From: JAFARE01 sp035566535
GTDB taxonomy: Bacteria; Chloroflexota; Dormibacteria; Aeolococcales; Aeolococcaceae
Length of the DNA: 20,506 nt
Assembly (NCBI GenBank): GCA_035566535.1
Contig: DATMRA010000014.1
Span: 1 to 20,506 of the forward strand
Direction: 5' to 3'
Every line of letters starts with the position of its first letter. Position 1 is the stretch's first letter. This document shows positions 7,986-16,208 of this stretch, piece by piece. Below the pieces are notes generated by a model that did no database searches, had not been told where the DNA came from, and worked only from the letters and a program-made list of their open reading frames with translations. The position numbers and the translations under genes were made by a program.

Positions 7986-9824
7986 GTGACCGCCGGGAAC
8001 CGGCCGCCCAACCCCACGCGCTGGGGGGTGCAGAAAGAGTACGTGGACGCGACGGGCCTCCGCCGGACCGTGGCCGCCGATGCGCTGGCCGGGGTCCTGG
8101 AGGCACTCCGGGCCGACGGCGCAGGTCCGCCGCGAGCAGGTCCGGTCATGGCCCATGTCGGGGAGGCGTGGCCACCCGGCGCCAGAGGGGTTGACCTCGA
8201 AGGCGGAACCGAGCTGGCCGCCTCGAGCGGCCAGAGGCTGCCCGCGGGCTACCACGCGCTGCTGAAACGCGATGGCTCGCGTGTCCCGCTCATCGTGAGC
8301 CCAAAGCGGTGCCATCTCCCGGCGGGCCTCCGCGCGTGGGGCTGGGCCGCGCAGCTGTACGCCACCCGCTCCCGTGACAGCTGGGGTATCGGCGACCTGG
8401 CCGACCTGCGCGCCCTGGGTCGTTGGGCCCGCCGTCAAGGCGCCGGGATGCTCCTGGTCAACCCGCTGCACGCGGTGCGGCCAATCCTCCCGCAGGAGCC
8501 GAGTCCGTACTTCCCGTCGAGCCGGCTGTATCGCAGCCCGCTCTACCTCCGCATCGAGGCACTGCCAGGCGCATCCCAGGACGCCGTGGTGCGACGCCTG
8601 GCCGCCCGCGCTCAGGCGCTCAACGAGGCGCCGGTCATCGACCGTGATCGGATCTACGCGCTGAAGCTCGAGGCGCTGGAGGCGATCTGGGAACGCTTTC
8701 GAGGCGATCCGGACTTCGCAGCGTATTGCGCGGCGGAAGGCGAGACACTCGAGCTGTACGCGATCTTCTGCGTGCTTGCCGAGCGCCATCCGGGGCCGTG
8801 GTGGGAGTGGCCGGTTCAGTACCGATCGCCAGGGTCGAGCGGCGTGCGCGAGGTCGGCAGGGTTGATCGGCGGCGCGTCGACTTCCATCGCTGGCTGCAG
8901 TGGCAACTCGACGCGCAGCTGGCGCGTGCGTCGCGCGAGATACCCATCGTCCACGACCTCGCGATCGGCGTCGCACCGGATGGCGCGGATGCATGGATGT
9001 GGCAGGACATGCTCGCGTTCGGCGCGCGCATCGGGGCGCCTCCCGACGAATTCAGCCCTGCTGGTCAGGATTGGGGGCTGACCCCGTTCGACCCGCACCG
9101 GCTGCGGGCCGCCGGCTACCGCCCGTTCATCCAAGCGGTGCGTCGCGGCATGGGGACCGCCGGCGGACTGCGCATCGACCACGTGATGGGCCTGTTCCGT
9201 CTGTGGTGGATCCCGCGCGGGGCGCGCGACGCCTCGGAGGGCGCGTACGTGCGCTATCCAGCAGGCGACCTGCTCGACGTCCTTGCGCTCGAGAGCCGGC
9301 GCGCGCGTGCCTTCGTGGTCGGTGAGGACCTGGGCACGGTGGAGCCGGGCGTGCGGCCAGAACTGCGCCGTCGCGGGATCCTGTCATACCGGCTCGCCTG
9401 GTTCGAGGACACGCCGCCCCAACGCTATCCGGTGCAGGCGCTGGCCGCGTTGACGACGCACGATCTGCCCACGGTCGCGGGTGTGTGGACCCGAGCTGAT
9501 GTGGCCGAGATGGAACAGAGCGGCCGCGCGGTCAACCGAACCGCCGAGGAATTGGTGCGCCAGCGCCTGCAGCAGTTGACTGGCGCCCGCGATGGCGCCC
9601 CGGTCGCAGATGTCGTGGAACTCGCATATCGCGCGCTTGCCGGCGCGCCGTCCCGTCTGGTCGCGGCCACGCTCGACGACGCAGCGGCCGCGCTTCGGCG
9701 GCCCAATCTACCCGGCGCGCTGGGGCGGCCCAACTGGTCGATCCCGCTGCCGCGAACCATCGAGCAGTTACGCCGCGATCAGCTGCCGCGGCGCATCGCC
9801 GCAGCGTTTGCCGAGAACCGGTGA
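7986..9824 (+). CDS. malQ: 4-alpha-glucanotransferase (amylomaltase, GH77)
   Basis: 612 residues, somewhat shorter than the roughly 700 of E. coli MalQ. GH77 signatures are clear: SPYFPSSRLYRSPLYL, the nucleophile D398 in GLRIDHVMGLFRLWW, acid/base E447 in VVGEDLGTVEPGV, and D493 in LTTHDLPTVAGVW. The enzyme breaks an alpha-1,4 bond and passes the glucan to another acceptor. This redistributes chain lengths of maltodextrins and can generate chains long enough for TreY. The GTG at 7986 is the first usable start after an in-frame TAA at 7911. The family-typical N-terminal segment (GVQKEYVDATGLRR) begins at about residue 14, so little can be missing. No Shine-Dalgarno is seen and a terminator-like hairpin ends 4 nt upstream. 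Its TGA overlaps the treY GTG (GTGA), indicating translational coupling in a malQ-treY-treZ operon. Confidence 0.95.
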   Translation: MTAGNRPPNPTRWGVQKEYVDATGLRRTVAADALAGVLEALRADGAGPPRAGPVMAHVGEAWPPGARGVDLEGGTELAASSGQRLPAGYHALLKRDGSRVPLIVSPKRCHLPAGLRAWGWAAQLYATRSRDSWGIGDLADLRALGRWARRQGAGMLLVNPLHAVRPILPQEPSPYFPSSRLYRSPLYLRIEALPGASQDAVVRRLAARAQALNEAPVIDRDRIYALKLEALEAIWERFRGDPDFAAYCAAEGETLELYAIFCVLAERHPGPWWEWPVQYRSPGSSGVREVGRVDRRRVDFHRWLQWQLDAQLARASREIPIVHDLAIGVAPDGADAWMWQDMLAFGARIGAPPDEFSPAGQDWGLTPFDPHRLRAAGYRPFIQAVRRGMGTAGGLRIDHVMGLFRLWWIPRGARDASEGAYVRYPAGDLLDVLALESRRARAFVVGEDLGTVEPGVRPELRRRGILSYRLAWFEDTPPQRYPVQALAALTTHDLPTVAGVWTRADVAEMEQSGRAVNRTAEELVRQRLQQLTGARDGAPVADVVELAYRALAGAPSRLVAATLDDAAAALRRPNLPGALGRPNWSIPLPRTIEQLRRDQLPRRIAAAFAENR

Positions 9825-12226
9825 GGACCGCACCGCGCGCCACCTATCGGGTGCAGCTGCGCCGGGAGTTCGACTTCGACGCCGCGCGAGCAATCGTGCC
9901 GTACCTGTCGGATCTCGGCATCACGCATCTCTATTGCTCCCCCTACATGCAGGCAGCCGCGGGCAGTGCCCACGGCTACGACGTGGTTGACCCGTCGCGC
10001 GTGAGCGAGGAGCTGGGTGGCGATGCAGGTCTCGTCCGTCTCGACGCGGAGCTGCGCCTGCACGGTATGGGCCAGCTTCTCGACATCGTCCCGAACCACA
10101 TGTGCGTCACCGACGCGCGCAACCGTTTTTGGTGGGACGTGCTCCGGCGCGGCCGCGACAGTGAATTTGCGCATTTCTTCGACATCGACTGGGATGCGCC
10201 AGCACTCGAGGGCCGGGTGCTCCTGCCGGTGCTCGGCGACGAGCTCGAGGCCGTGCTGCAGCACGGTGACCTGCGGGTTGTGCGCGGCGACGGCGGTCTT
10301 GAGCTCCGATACGACGAGCATCGCTTTCCGCTCGCGGATCAGTCGCTCGCCGTGGAGGGCGAAACGACGGCGGACCTGCTCGACGCACAGCACTACCGCC
10401 TCGCCTTTTGGCGCACCGGGCTGCGGCACATCAACTACCGGCGGTTCTTCGACGTCTCGTCGCTCGCCGGCGTGCGCGTCGAAGACCCGTCGGTGTTCGC
10501 CGCAACACATAAGCGTGCCCTCGAACTTGTCCGCGACGGCGTGGTCGACGGATTGCGTGTTGACCACATCGACGGGCTGCGCGAGCCGGACGAATATCTC
10601 CGACGCCTGCGCGACGCCACCGGCGAAGCCTGGGTCGTCGTCGAGAAGATCCTGGCGATGGGGGAGGACATGCGCAAGTCATGGCCGGTGGAAGGCACGA
10701 CGGGGTACGACTTTGGCGCCCGCGTGGTCACGCTGCTGACTGACCCGGACGGCCTCAGCGAACTCGACGCCTGTTACCGGGAGATCACAGGCGATCAAAG
10801 CGATTTCGCTGCGCACTCACGTCGCGGCAGGCTCGATGTTGTCGAGACGCTGTTCGTGGCGGATCTCGCCCGCCTTGAGCGGACAGCGGCAGCGGCCGGA
10901 ATCGACGCCGCCGCGCACGAGCTGACCGAGTTGGTTGTGGGCATGCCTGTGTATCGCGTGTATCCGAATGGCTGGGAGCAGCTCTCGGAGCCTGACAGGG
11001 CTTCGCTCGACACAGCGGTCGCGGCCGCGCGCGAGTGTGATCAGTGCGACGCATCGAAGCTGGAAGCTCTCGCGGCCGTGCTGCGTTCGGACGGCGAGGA
11101 CTCGGCTGCGAAGCGCGACCTGCGTCTGCGCTTCCAGCAGCTCAGCAGCGCCACCATGGCCAAAGGAGTTGAGGACACGGCGTTCTACCGCCATGTCCGG
11201 CTGGTGGCGCTCAATGAGGTGGGATGCGACCCCACCCGGGTCACGTCGATCAATGAGTTCCACGAGGCCTGCGCCGCGGTGCAGTCCCACCATCCACGCA
11301 CGATGCTGGCCACGGCGACGCACGACACCAAGCGCGGTGAGGACGCGCGCATCCGGGTGGCGATGCTGTCGGAGATGCCGCGCGAGTGGCGCGAGGCCGT
11401 GCTGCGGATTCGCGCTCTGGTGCGGCGCCACGGTTGGTCGATGCCATCGCCGGTGGCGGAGTACCTGCTCTACCAGACGCTGGTCGCGGCGTCCCCGATC
11501 ACCGCGGACCGAGCGGCCGCGTACATGCTGAAGGCCGTACGCGACGCCAAGCAGGAGACCAGCTGGCTGGACCCGGATGCGGCATATGAGGCGAAGCTCG
11601 ATGCATTCGTGCGACGCGTCGTGGAAGACGGCGCGATCCAGGACGAGGTGCGCGCGCTGGTCGATGCAATGACGCCCGCGTGGCAGGTGGCGTCGCTGTC
11701 GCAGGCGCTGCTCAAGCTGACGGCACCGGGCGTGCCGGACATCTACCAGGGTTGCGAGCTGTGGGACCTGCATCTGGTCGATCCCGACAACCGCACACCG
11801 GTGGACTTCAACCTGCGCCGGCGGCTCCTGCGTGAGCTGGACGACCTGTCCACCGCCGAGATCCTGCAGCGCGCCGACGAAGCACTGCCGAAGCTGCATC
11901 TGATTCGCGCCGCGCTGCACATGCGCACCCGTCGTGCGGCCGCGTTCGCAGCTGAGTCGACGTACGCGCCGCTGCTCGCGCGCGGCGAGCGCGCGGCGCA
12001 CGCCGTGGCCTACGCGCGCGGAACCGCCACCGAGCCGGCTGCAGTTGTGGTGCTGGCCGTGCGCCTGGCATGCCGTTTGCACGGCGACTGGGGCGACACG
12101 ACACTCGAGGTACCCGACACGGTCTGGCGCAATGTGTTGAGCGGTGCGATCGTCAACGGCGGCATCCATACCATCGCGGATCTTGTAAGCGCTTTCCCGG
12201 TCATGCTGCTGGAGCGTGCTGCGTGA
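9821..12226 (+). CDS. treY: Maltooligosyl trehalose synthase (GH13)
   Basis: 801 residues, within the 700-830 range of TreY. The N-terminus RATYRVQLRREFDFDAA and the HLYCSPYMQAAAGSAHGYDV segment are typical of TreY. The GH13 triad is present: nucleophile D248 in GLRVDHIDGL, acid/base E275 in VVVEKIL, and D502 in ATHDTKRGEDARIRV. The TreY-specific MAKGVEDTAFYR motif and the C-terminal APGVPDIYQGCELWD segment are also seen. The enzyme converts the reducing-end alpha-1,4 glucose link of a maltodextrin into an alpha,alpha-1,1 link, giving maltooligosyltrehalose. The GTG start at 9821 overlaps the malQ stop by 4 bp, and the gene ends in another GTGA overlap with treZ, so all three are probably translated together. 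The gene is intact with normal codon use for the window. Confidence 0.97.
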   Translation: MRTAPRATYRVQLRREFDFDAARAIVPYLSDLGITHLYCSPYMQAAAGSAHGYDVVDPSRVSEELGGDAGLVRLDAELRLHGMGQLLDIVPNHMCVTDARNRFWWDVLRRGRDSEFAHFFDIDWDAPALEGRVLLPVLGDELEAVLQHGDLRVVRGDGGLELRYDEHRFPLADQSLAVEGETTADLLDAQHYRLAFWRTGLRHINYRRFFDVSSLAGVRVEDPSVFAATHKRALELVRDGVVDGLRVDHIDGLREPDEYLRRLRDATGEAWVVVEKILAMGEDMRKSWPVEGTTGYDFGARVVTLLTDPDGLSELDACYREITGDQSDFAAHSRRGRLDVVETLFVADLARLERTAAAAGIDAAAHELTELVVGMPVYRVYPNGWEQLSEPDRASLDTAVAAARECDQCDASKLEALAAVLRSDGEDSAAKRDLRLRFQQLSSATMAKGVEDTAFYRHVRLVALNEVGCDPTRVTSINEFHEACAAVQSHHPRTMLATATHDTKRGEDARIRVAMLSEMPREWREAVLRIRALVRRHGWSMPSPVAEYLLYQTLVAASPITADRAAAYMLKAVRDAKQETSWLDPDAAYEAKLDAFVRRVVEDGAIQDEVRALVDAMTPAWQVASLSQALLKLTAPGVPDIYQGCELWDLHLVDPDNRTPVDFNLRRRLLRELDDLSTAEILQRADEALPKLHLIRAALHMRTRRAAAFAAESTYAPLLARGERAAHAVAYARGTATEPAAVVVLAVRLACRLHGDWGDTTLEVPDTVWRNVLSGAIVNGGIHTIADLVSAFPVMLLERAA

Positions 12227-13959
12227 CGCACACGTTCCGCGTCTGGGCGCCGGATGCGCACCAGGTGGACGTCGACGTACGCGGCAGCCGGTACGCCCTG
12301 GTGCGTGACGACTGGGGCTGGTGGACGGCCGGCGTTGCAGATGCAGGGCCCGGCGACGACTACCAGTTCATTGTTGACGGCGGTGACGCGCTGCCAGACC
12401 CGCGTTCGTCGTTCCAGCCGGGCGGCGTTCACGGCCCCTCGCGACTCATCGACCACGGTGCATACGTGTGGAACGACGCCGGATGGCGCGGCTTTGCACT
12501 TCGCGATGCAGTCATCTACGAGCTGCACACCGGCACCTTCACCCAAGCAGGCACGTTCGACGGCGTGGTCGAGCGACTCGACCACCTCGTCACGCTGGGA
12601 GTCAACGCCATCGAGTTGATGCCTGTCGGCGAGTTCGCCGGAGTGCGTGGGTGGGGCTACGACGGCGTCGACCTCTTCGCACCCCATCACGCCTACGGCG
12701 GGCCCGAGGCGCTCAAGCGCCTCGTGGACGCCTGTCACGCGCGCGGCGTGGCTGTCGTGATCGACGTCGTGTACAACCACGTGGGCCCAGAGGGCAACTA
12801 CCTCGGCATGTTCGGCCCGTACTTCACCAAGCGCTATGCCACGCCATGGGGCGACGCGATGAACTACGACGGGCCCGACAGCGACGAGGTGCGCGCCTTC
12901 GTGATTGACAACGCGCTGATGTGGCTGCGCGATTATCACTGCGACGGACTGCGCTTGGATGCGGTGCACGAGATCGTCGACACGTCTGCGACGCACATCC
13001 TGGAGGAGGTCGTGACGCGGGTCGAGGCGCTGCGCGATGAGGTCGGACGGGAGCTCTGGGTCATCGCAGAGAGCGACTTGAACGACCCGAGGCTGGTGCG
13101 CGATCGCGTGCTCGGTGGCTACGGTGTGAGCGCCCAGTGGAGCGACAACTTCCACCACGCCGTACATGCGCTGCTCACCGGTGAGAGCAACGGCTACTAC
13201 GCCGATTTCGGCAGCCCCAACGACGTGTGCACCGCGCTGCGCCAGGGATTCGTCTACACGGGCCAGTACTCACACTTCCGCCGCCGCCGCTTCGGCCGCC
13301 CGGTCGGCGAGCTGCCGCTGCATCGCTTTCTGGGTTATGCGCAGAACCACGACCAGGTCGGCAACCGCGCCGCCGGCGATCGCCTCTGCCAGGTCGTCAG
13401 CGCCGGCCGTGCGCGCATTGCTGCAGCCCTTGCGCTACTGGCGCCGTTCGTTCCCCTGCTCTTTCAAGGCGAAGAATGGGCGGCGAGCACTCCCTTTCAG
13501 TACTTCACCGACTTCGGTGACCGTGCGCTGCAGCAGGCTGTCAGCGCAGGACGGCGCCACGAATTCCGCGATTTCGGCTGGGCGCCAGAAGCCGTGCCGG
13601 ACCCGACCGCGCTCGAGACGTTCACCCGATCGCGCCTGTTATGGGAAGAGGTGTCCCGGCGCGAGCATGCGGCCATGCTCGACTGGTACCGCGCCCTGAT
13701 CGCCTTGCGAAAGGCAACACCGCGTCTTCGCGAGAGTCTTCCCGCCGAGGTGCGAGCCTGGCACGACGAGGACCGGTCGCTGCTGTTCTACGAGAACGCC
13801 GGGCTCTTCATGGTGTGCAATCTGGGCAACGCGCCGGCGGATATTGGTGAAGCGGCGGGATCACAGCTCGTCCTGAGCTCGGCGCCGCTCGGTGATCACG
13901 CCGGCGTGTGGCGCTGCCCGCCGGACGCGGTCGCGGTATGGTCGCGGCAGGATGGCTGA
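12223..13959 (+). CDS. treZ: Maltooligosyl trehalose trehalohydrolase (GH13)
   Basis: 578 residues, the usual TreZ size. A short N-terminal early-set/CBM48-like domain (HTFRVWAPDAHQVDV from residue 3) is followed by the GH13 barrel. The triad is complete: nucleophile D246 in DGLRLDAVHEI, acid/base E283 in WVIAESDLN, and D377 in AQNHDQVGNRAAGDR. PLLFQGEEWAASTPFQYFTDF is characteristic of TreZ. The enzyme hydrolyses the alpha-1,4 bond next to the trehalosyl end and releases free trehalose plus a shortened maltodextrin. The GTG at 12223 was preferred over upstream in-frame starts, because the protein begins directly with the conserved domain and overlaps the treY stop by 4 bp. An in-frame extension back to 12070 would be a treY shadow. 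With TreY and GlgX this completes glycogen-to-trehalose conversion. Confidence 0.97.
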   Translation: MTHTFRVWAPDAHQVDVDVRGSRYALVRDDWGWWTAGVADAGPGDDYQFIVDGGDALPDPRSSFQPGGVHGPSRLIDHGAYVWNDAGWRGFALRDAVIYELHTGTFTQAGTFDGVVERLDHLVTLGVNAIELMPVGEFAGVRGWGYDGVDLFAPHHAYGGPEALKRLVDACHARGVAVVIDVVYNHVGPEGNYLGMFGPYFTKRYATPWGDAMNYDGPDSDEVRAFVIDNALMWLRDYHCDGLRLDAVHEIVDTSATHILEEVVTRVEALRDEVGRELWVIAESDLNDPRLVRDRVLGGYGVSAQWSDNFHHAVHALLTGESNGYYADFGSPNDVCTALRQGFVYTGQYSHFRRRRFGRPVGELPLHRFLGYAQNHDQVGNRAAGDRLCQVVSAGRARIAAALALLAPFVPLLFQGEEWAASTPFQYFTDFGDRALQQAVSAGRRHEFRDFGWAPEAVPDPTALETFTRSRLLWEEVSRREHAAMLDWYRALIALRKATPRLRESLPAEVRAWHDEDRSLLFYENAGLFMVCNLGNAPADIGEAAGSQLVLSSAPLGDHAGVWRCPPDAVAVWSRQDG

Positions 13960-14251
13960 AGGAGGGAAAGCGGAGTCCACCAGGGCAGGCGTCGTGCGGC
14001 CCAAGCGCCGGCGCTCTGTGCGAGTGCTTGTGGAGCGGCTGCTGCTCGGCTCGATCATGAGCGTGATCGCGGTGATGGTCGACCGCCGCCTTCGTCGCGC
14101 GTTCTCGAAGCCTGGCGCGGCGTCACCTCCGCCGACGGATCAGGTCTCCAAGCAGGATGAGGGTGAACAATCCGCCCACGGCTCCGAACAGCACGCTGAC
14201 CCATCCGGGGACATGTCCGAAACTCGCGGTGAGCCCGCTGACCAGGTATGA
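13952..14251 (+). CDS. Small basic single-helix membrane protein, unknown function
   Basis: 99 residues from an ATG that overlaps the treZ stop by 8 bp. A basic N-terminus (VRPKRRRSVR) leads into one likely membrane helix (VERLLLGSIMSVIAVMV, about residues 27-43), flanked by DRRLRRAF. A hydrophilic, Ser/Pro/Gln/Asp-rich tail follows. The first 57 or so codons lie free of any other gene and have the high-GC third positions of real genes here. The last 43 run antisense to the 3' end of the USP-UbiB gene, which makes the true end less certain. I do not recognise a family. Overlap with treZ suggests co-translation. It could be a chance frame, and a start at the internal ATG (14057) is possible. 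Confidence 0.45.
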   Translation: MAEGGKAESTRAGVVRPKRRRSVRVLVERLLLGSIMSVIAVMVDRRLRRAFSKPGAASPPPTDQVSKQDEGEQSAHGSEQHADPSGDMSETRGEPADQV

Positions 14252-16177
14252 CGCTGCGCCCACCGCGGCAATGGACAGACGTCTCGCGGCCCGGCGGATG
14301 GTGTCTTCCAGCCGCTCCGTGCCACTGAACACGACCTTCGGCTCGAAACCGGGACGCGCGCCGGTCAGCTTCTCGAGTGAGTCCAGTAGGCTGGTCACGC
14401 GCAAGCGCACCTTCTGCGCGTTGTAGACGAAGCGCTGCGGGCCCATCATGTCACGCACTCGCGTGGCCAACCGGCGCGTGAAGAAGCGGCCGGCGATGGA
14501 GAAGGGGTCGATGCCCGGATCCAGCTCCGCCGCGGCCAGTTGCATCTGCCCCAGGGCCTTGCCGATGAACGCGAGTGACGACGGCATACGAATGTCGTGT
14601 CGCACGCACAGCTCGGTGAGATCCTGGAGCATCGGTCCCATTTGAAATTGCTCCAGGGCGAGATGCCGGTAGCGCGCAACAAATGTTGTCAGCTCCGCGC
14701 GCAGCGATTCCTCATCCACTGTGCCGTGCCGCTCGGCGAGCATGAGGATCACGTCGCCCAGGAAGGTGACATCCTCGTGCCAGAACGCGAGAAGCAGAAA
14801 GCCCAGCATCTCGCGCGTCCGTTCGTCGATCTCGCCCACCATTCCGAAGTCGAGCAGGTAGATCCGGTCGTCGCACCACATGAGGTTGCCCGGATGCGGG
14901 TCCGCATGGAAGAAGCCTGCGGTGAGCACCTGCTGGTAATAGGACTCGACGAGCTGTCTCGCCGCCTCGCTTCGCTCGGGCGACGGCGACGACTCCATCA
15001 GCGGGACTCCCCGCACCTCCTCCATGACCAGAAGCCGGTGCGTCGAATAATCGGTGTAGACGTGCGGGACGTCGAGACGCGAGAAGGATTCGAGCACGCT
15101 GCGCATGTGCTCGATGTTCTGCGCCTCACGTATGAAGTCGAGCTCCCGCTGCAGCGATTCGGAGAGATGGTCGATGATGGCCGGCAGATCGATGATCTGC
15201 TCGAAACCCGGCTTGCCCTGTGCGCGCTGGCCGAAGAGCTCGAGCAGCGCGAGGTCCTTGCCCATCTCCTCCTCGGCGGTCGGGCGCTGCACCTTCACCA
15301 CGACACGGTCGCCGTTGCCAAGCACGGCGCGGTGCACCTGCGCGATCGTCCCGGCCGCGATCGGATCGGTCTCAATGCTCTCGAACACGTCCTCCCATGG
15401 GACGTGCATCTCCTCCTCCATGACGCGCACGACCTCCTCGCGAGTCAGCGGAGGAACATTGTCCTGGAGCGTCGAGAGTTCCTCGATGAACGCTGGAGGC
15501 AGCAGGTCCGGCCGAGTGGACAGCATCTGTCCCAGTTTTTCGAAGGTCGGACCGAGTCTTTCCAGTGATTCGCGCAGCAGACGCGCCTCGTGCTTGAGGT
15601 CCCCGCGCCGCTTGGCGACGAAGGCCTCACGGACGCCCAGCGCCGTGATGACGCGGGCGATCTCCGCGGCACGGCCAAGCATTTGCCCCTCGAACATCGC
15701 GGGGTCGGCGGGGACAACCGGCGGCTCCCGGTGATGATGAAAGTGGGGTGTGTGCCCGTCTCCGCCTTCATGCAACGTGTTGACCAGGACGACGCTGCAG
15801 CGGGCCATGTGGGAAACACGATTGGGGACGTTCTTGAGCAAGAACTCCTTGCGATCGCGCATTCCGGTGTTGCCGCATACGATGAGGTCGACGTGCTCCG
15901 CCTCGGCGACGTGGACGATCGCGTCTGCCGGGTCGGCTGATTCGACAACAAGGCCACGCCCGCGTTCGCCGGCCAACTTCCGGGCCGCGCTGGTCAGGTC
16001 TGGGTCTGGCGTGGCATGCAGCCGCTTGTGGCGATCCGGCTCGACCGGTGCGCCACCGTCGACGACGCGCAGCAGGATGAGTTCGGCCGAATCGTGCTTT
16101 GCGTTCTCAGCGGCCCATTGCACCGCCTCAGACGACGTTGATGAGAGATCCGTCGGCACCAGGATGCGTCTGGCCAT
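14123..16177 (-). CDS. Universal stress protein domain fused to UbiB/ABC1 atypical kinase
   Basis: 684 residues, longer than the roughly 550 of UbiB because of an N-terminal UspA domain. Residues 1 to about 133 start RRILVPTDLS and end GNTGMRDRKEFLL...NRVSHMARCSVVLVNT, a Usp nucleotide-binding layout in which the usual Gly after the Leu-Leu pair is Lys. A His-rich linker (HFHHH) follows. The ABC1 kinase part has the KxGQ signature (K214, G216, Q217, in FEKLGQMLSTRPDLLP), an AAGTIAQVH Ala-rich loop, K295 in VVVKVQRP, HADPHPGN (424-431) and DFG (443-445). Two hydrophobic segments close the protein (about 625-680), as in UbiB. UbiB/COQ8 proteins support isoprenoid-quinone lipid metabolism through ATPase or kinase-like activity. 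The Usp part may sense ATP or stress. No Shine-Dalgarno precedes the ATG. It is the last gene of the minus-strand run, 31 bp after the Rieske gene. Confidence 0.92.
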   Translation of the reverse strand: MARRILVPTDLSSTSSEAVQWAAENAKHDSAELILLRVVDGGAPVEPDRHKRLHATPDPDLTSAARKLAGERGRGLVVESADPADAIVHVAEAEHVDLIVCGNTGMRDRKEFLLKNVPNRVSHMARCSVVLVNTLHEGGDGHTPHFHHHREPPVVPADPAMFEGQMLGRAAEIARVITALGVREAFVAKRRGDLKHEARLLRESLERLGPTFEKLGQMLSTRPDLLPPAFIEELSTLQDNVPPLTREEVVRVMEEEMHVPWEDVFESIETDPIAAGTIAQVHRAVLGNGDRVVVKVQRPTAEEEMGKDLALLELFGQRAQGKPGFEQIIDLPAIIDHLSESLQRELDFIREAQNIEHMRSVLESFSRLDVPHVYTDYSTHRLLVMEEVRGVPLMESSPSPERSEAARQLVESYYQQVLTAGFFHADPHPGNLMWCDDRIYLLDFGMVGEIDERTREMLGFLLLAFWHEDVTFLGDVILMLAERHGTVDEESLRAELTTFVARYRHLALEQFQMGPMLQDLTELCVRHDIRMPSSLAFIGKALGQMQLAAAELDPGIDPFSIAGRFFTRRLATRVRDMMGPQRFVYNAQKVRLRVTSLLDSLEKLTGARPGFEPKVVFSGTERLEDTIRRAARRLSIAAVGAASYLVSGLTASFGHVPGWVSVLFGAVGGLFTLILLGDLIRRRR

Positions 16178-16208
16178 GCGCCGTGCACTGTATCCGAGGC
16201 GCCGGGGC

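Noticed and set aside
7875..9182. 435-codon minus-strand frame
   Set aside because: Mirror frame of malQ, extending through the divergent promoter region; no recognisable protein features.
12070..12222. Upstream extension of the treZ frame to an ATG at 12070
   Set aside because: It lies inside treY in another frame. The conserved treZ N-terminus starts right at the GTG overlapping the treY stop.
10817..13167. Two long minus-strand frames (10817-12169 and 12010-13167)
   Set aside because: They are antisense to treY and treZ, which are intact with complete active sites.
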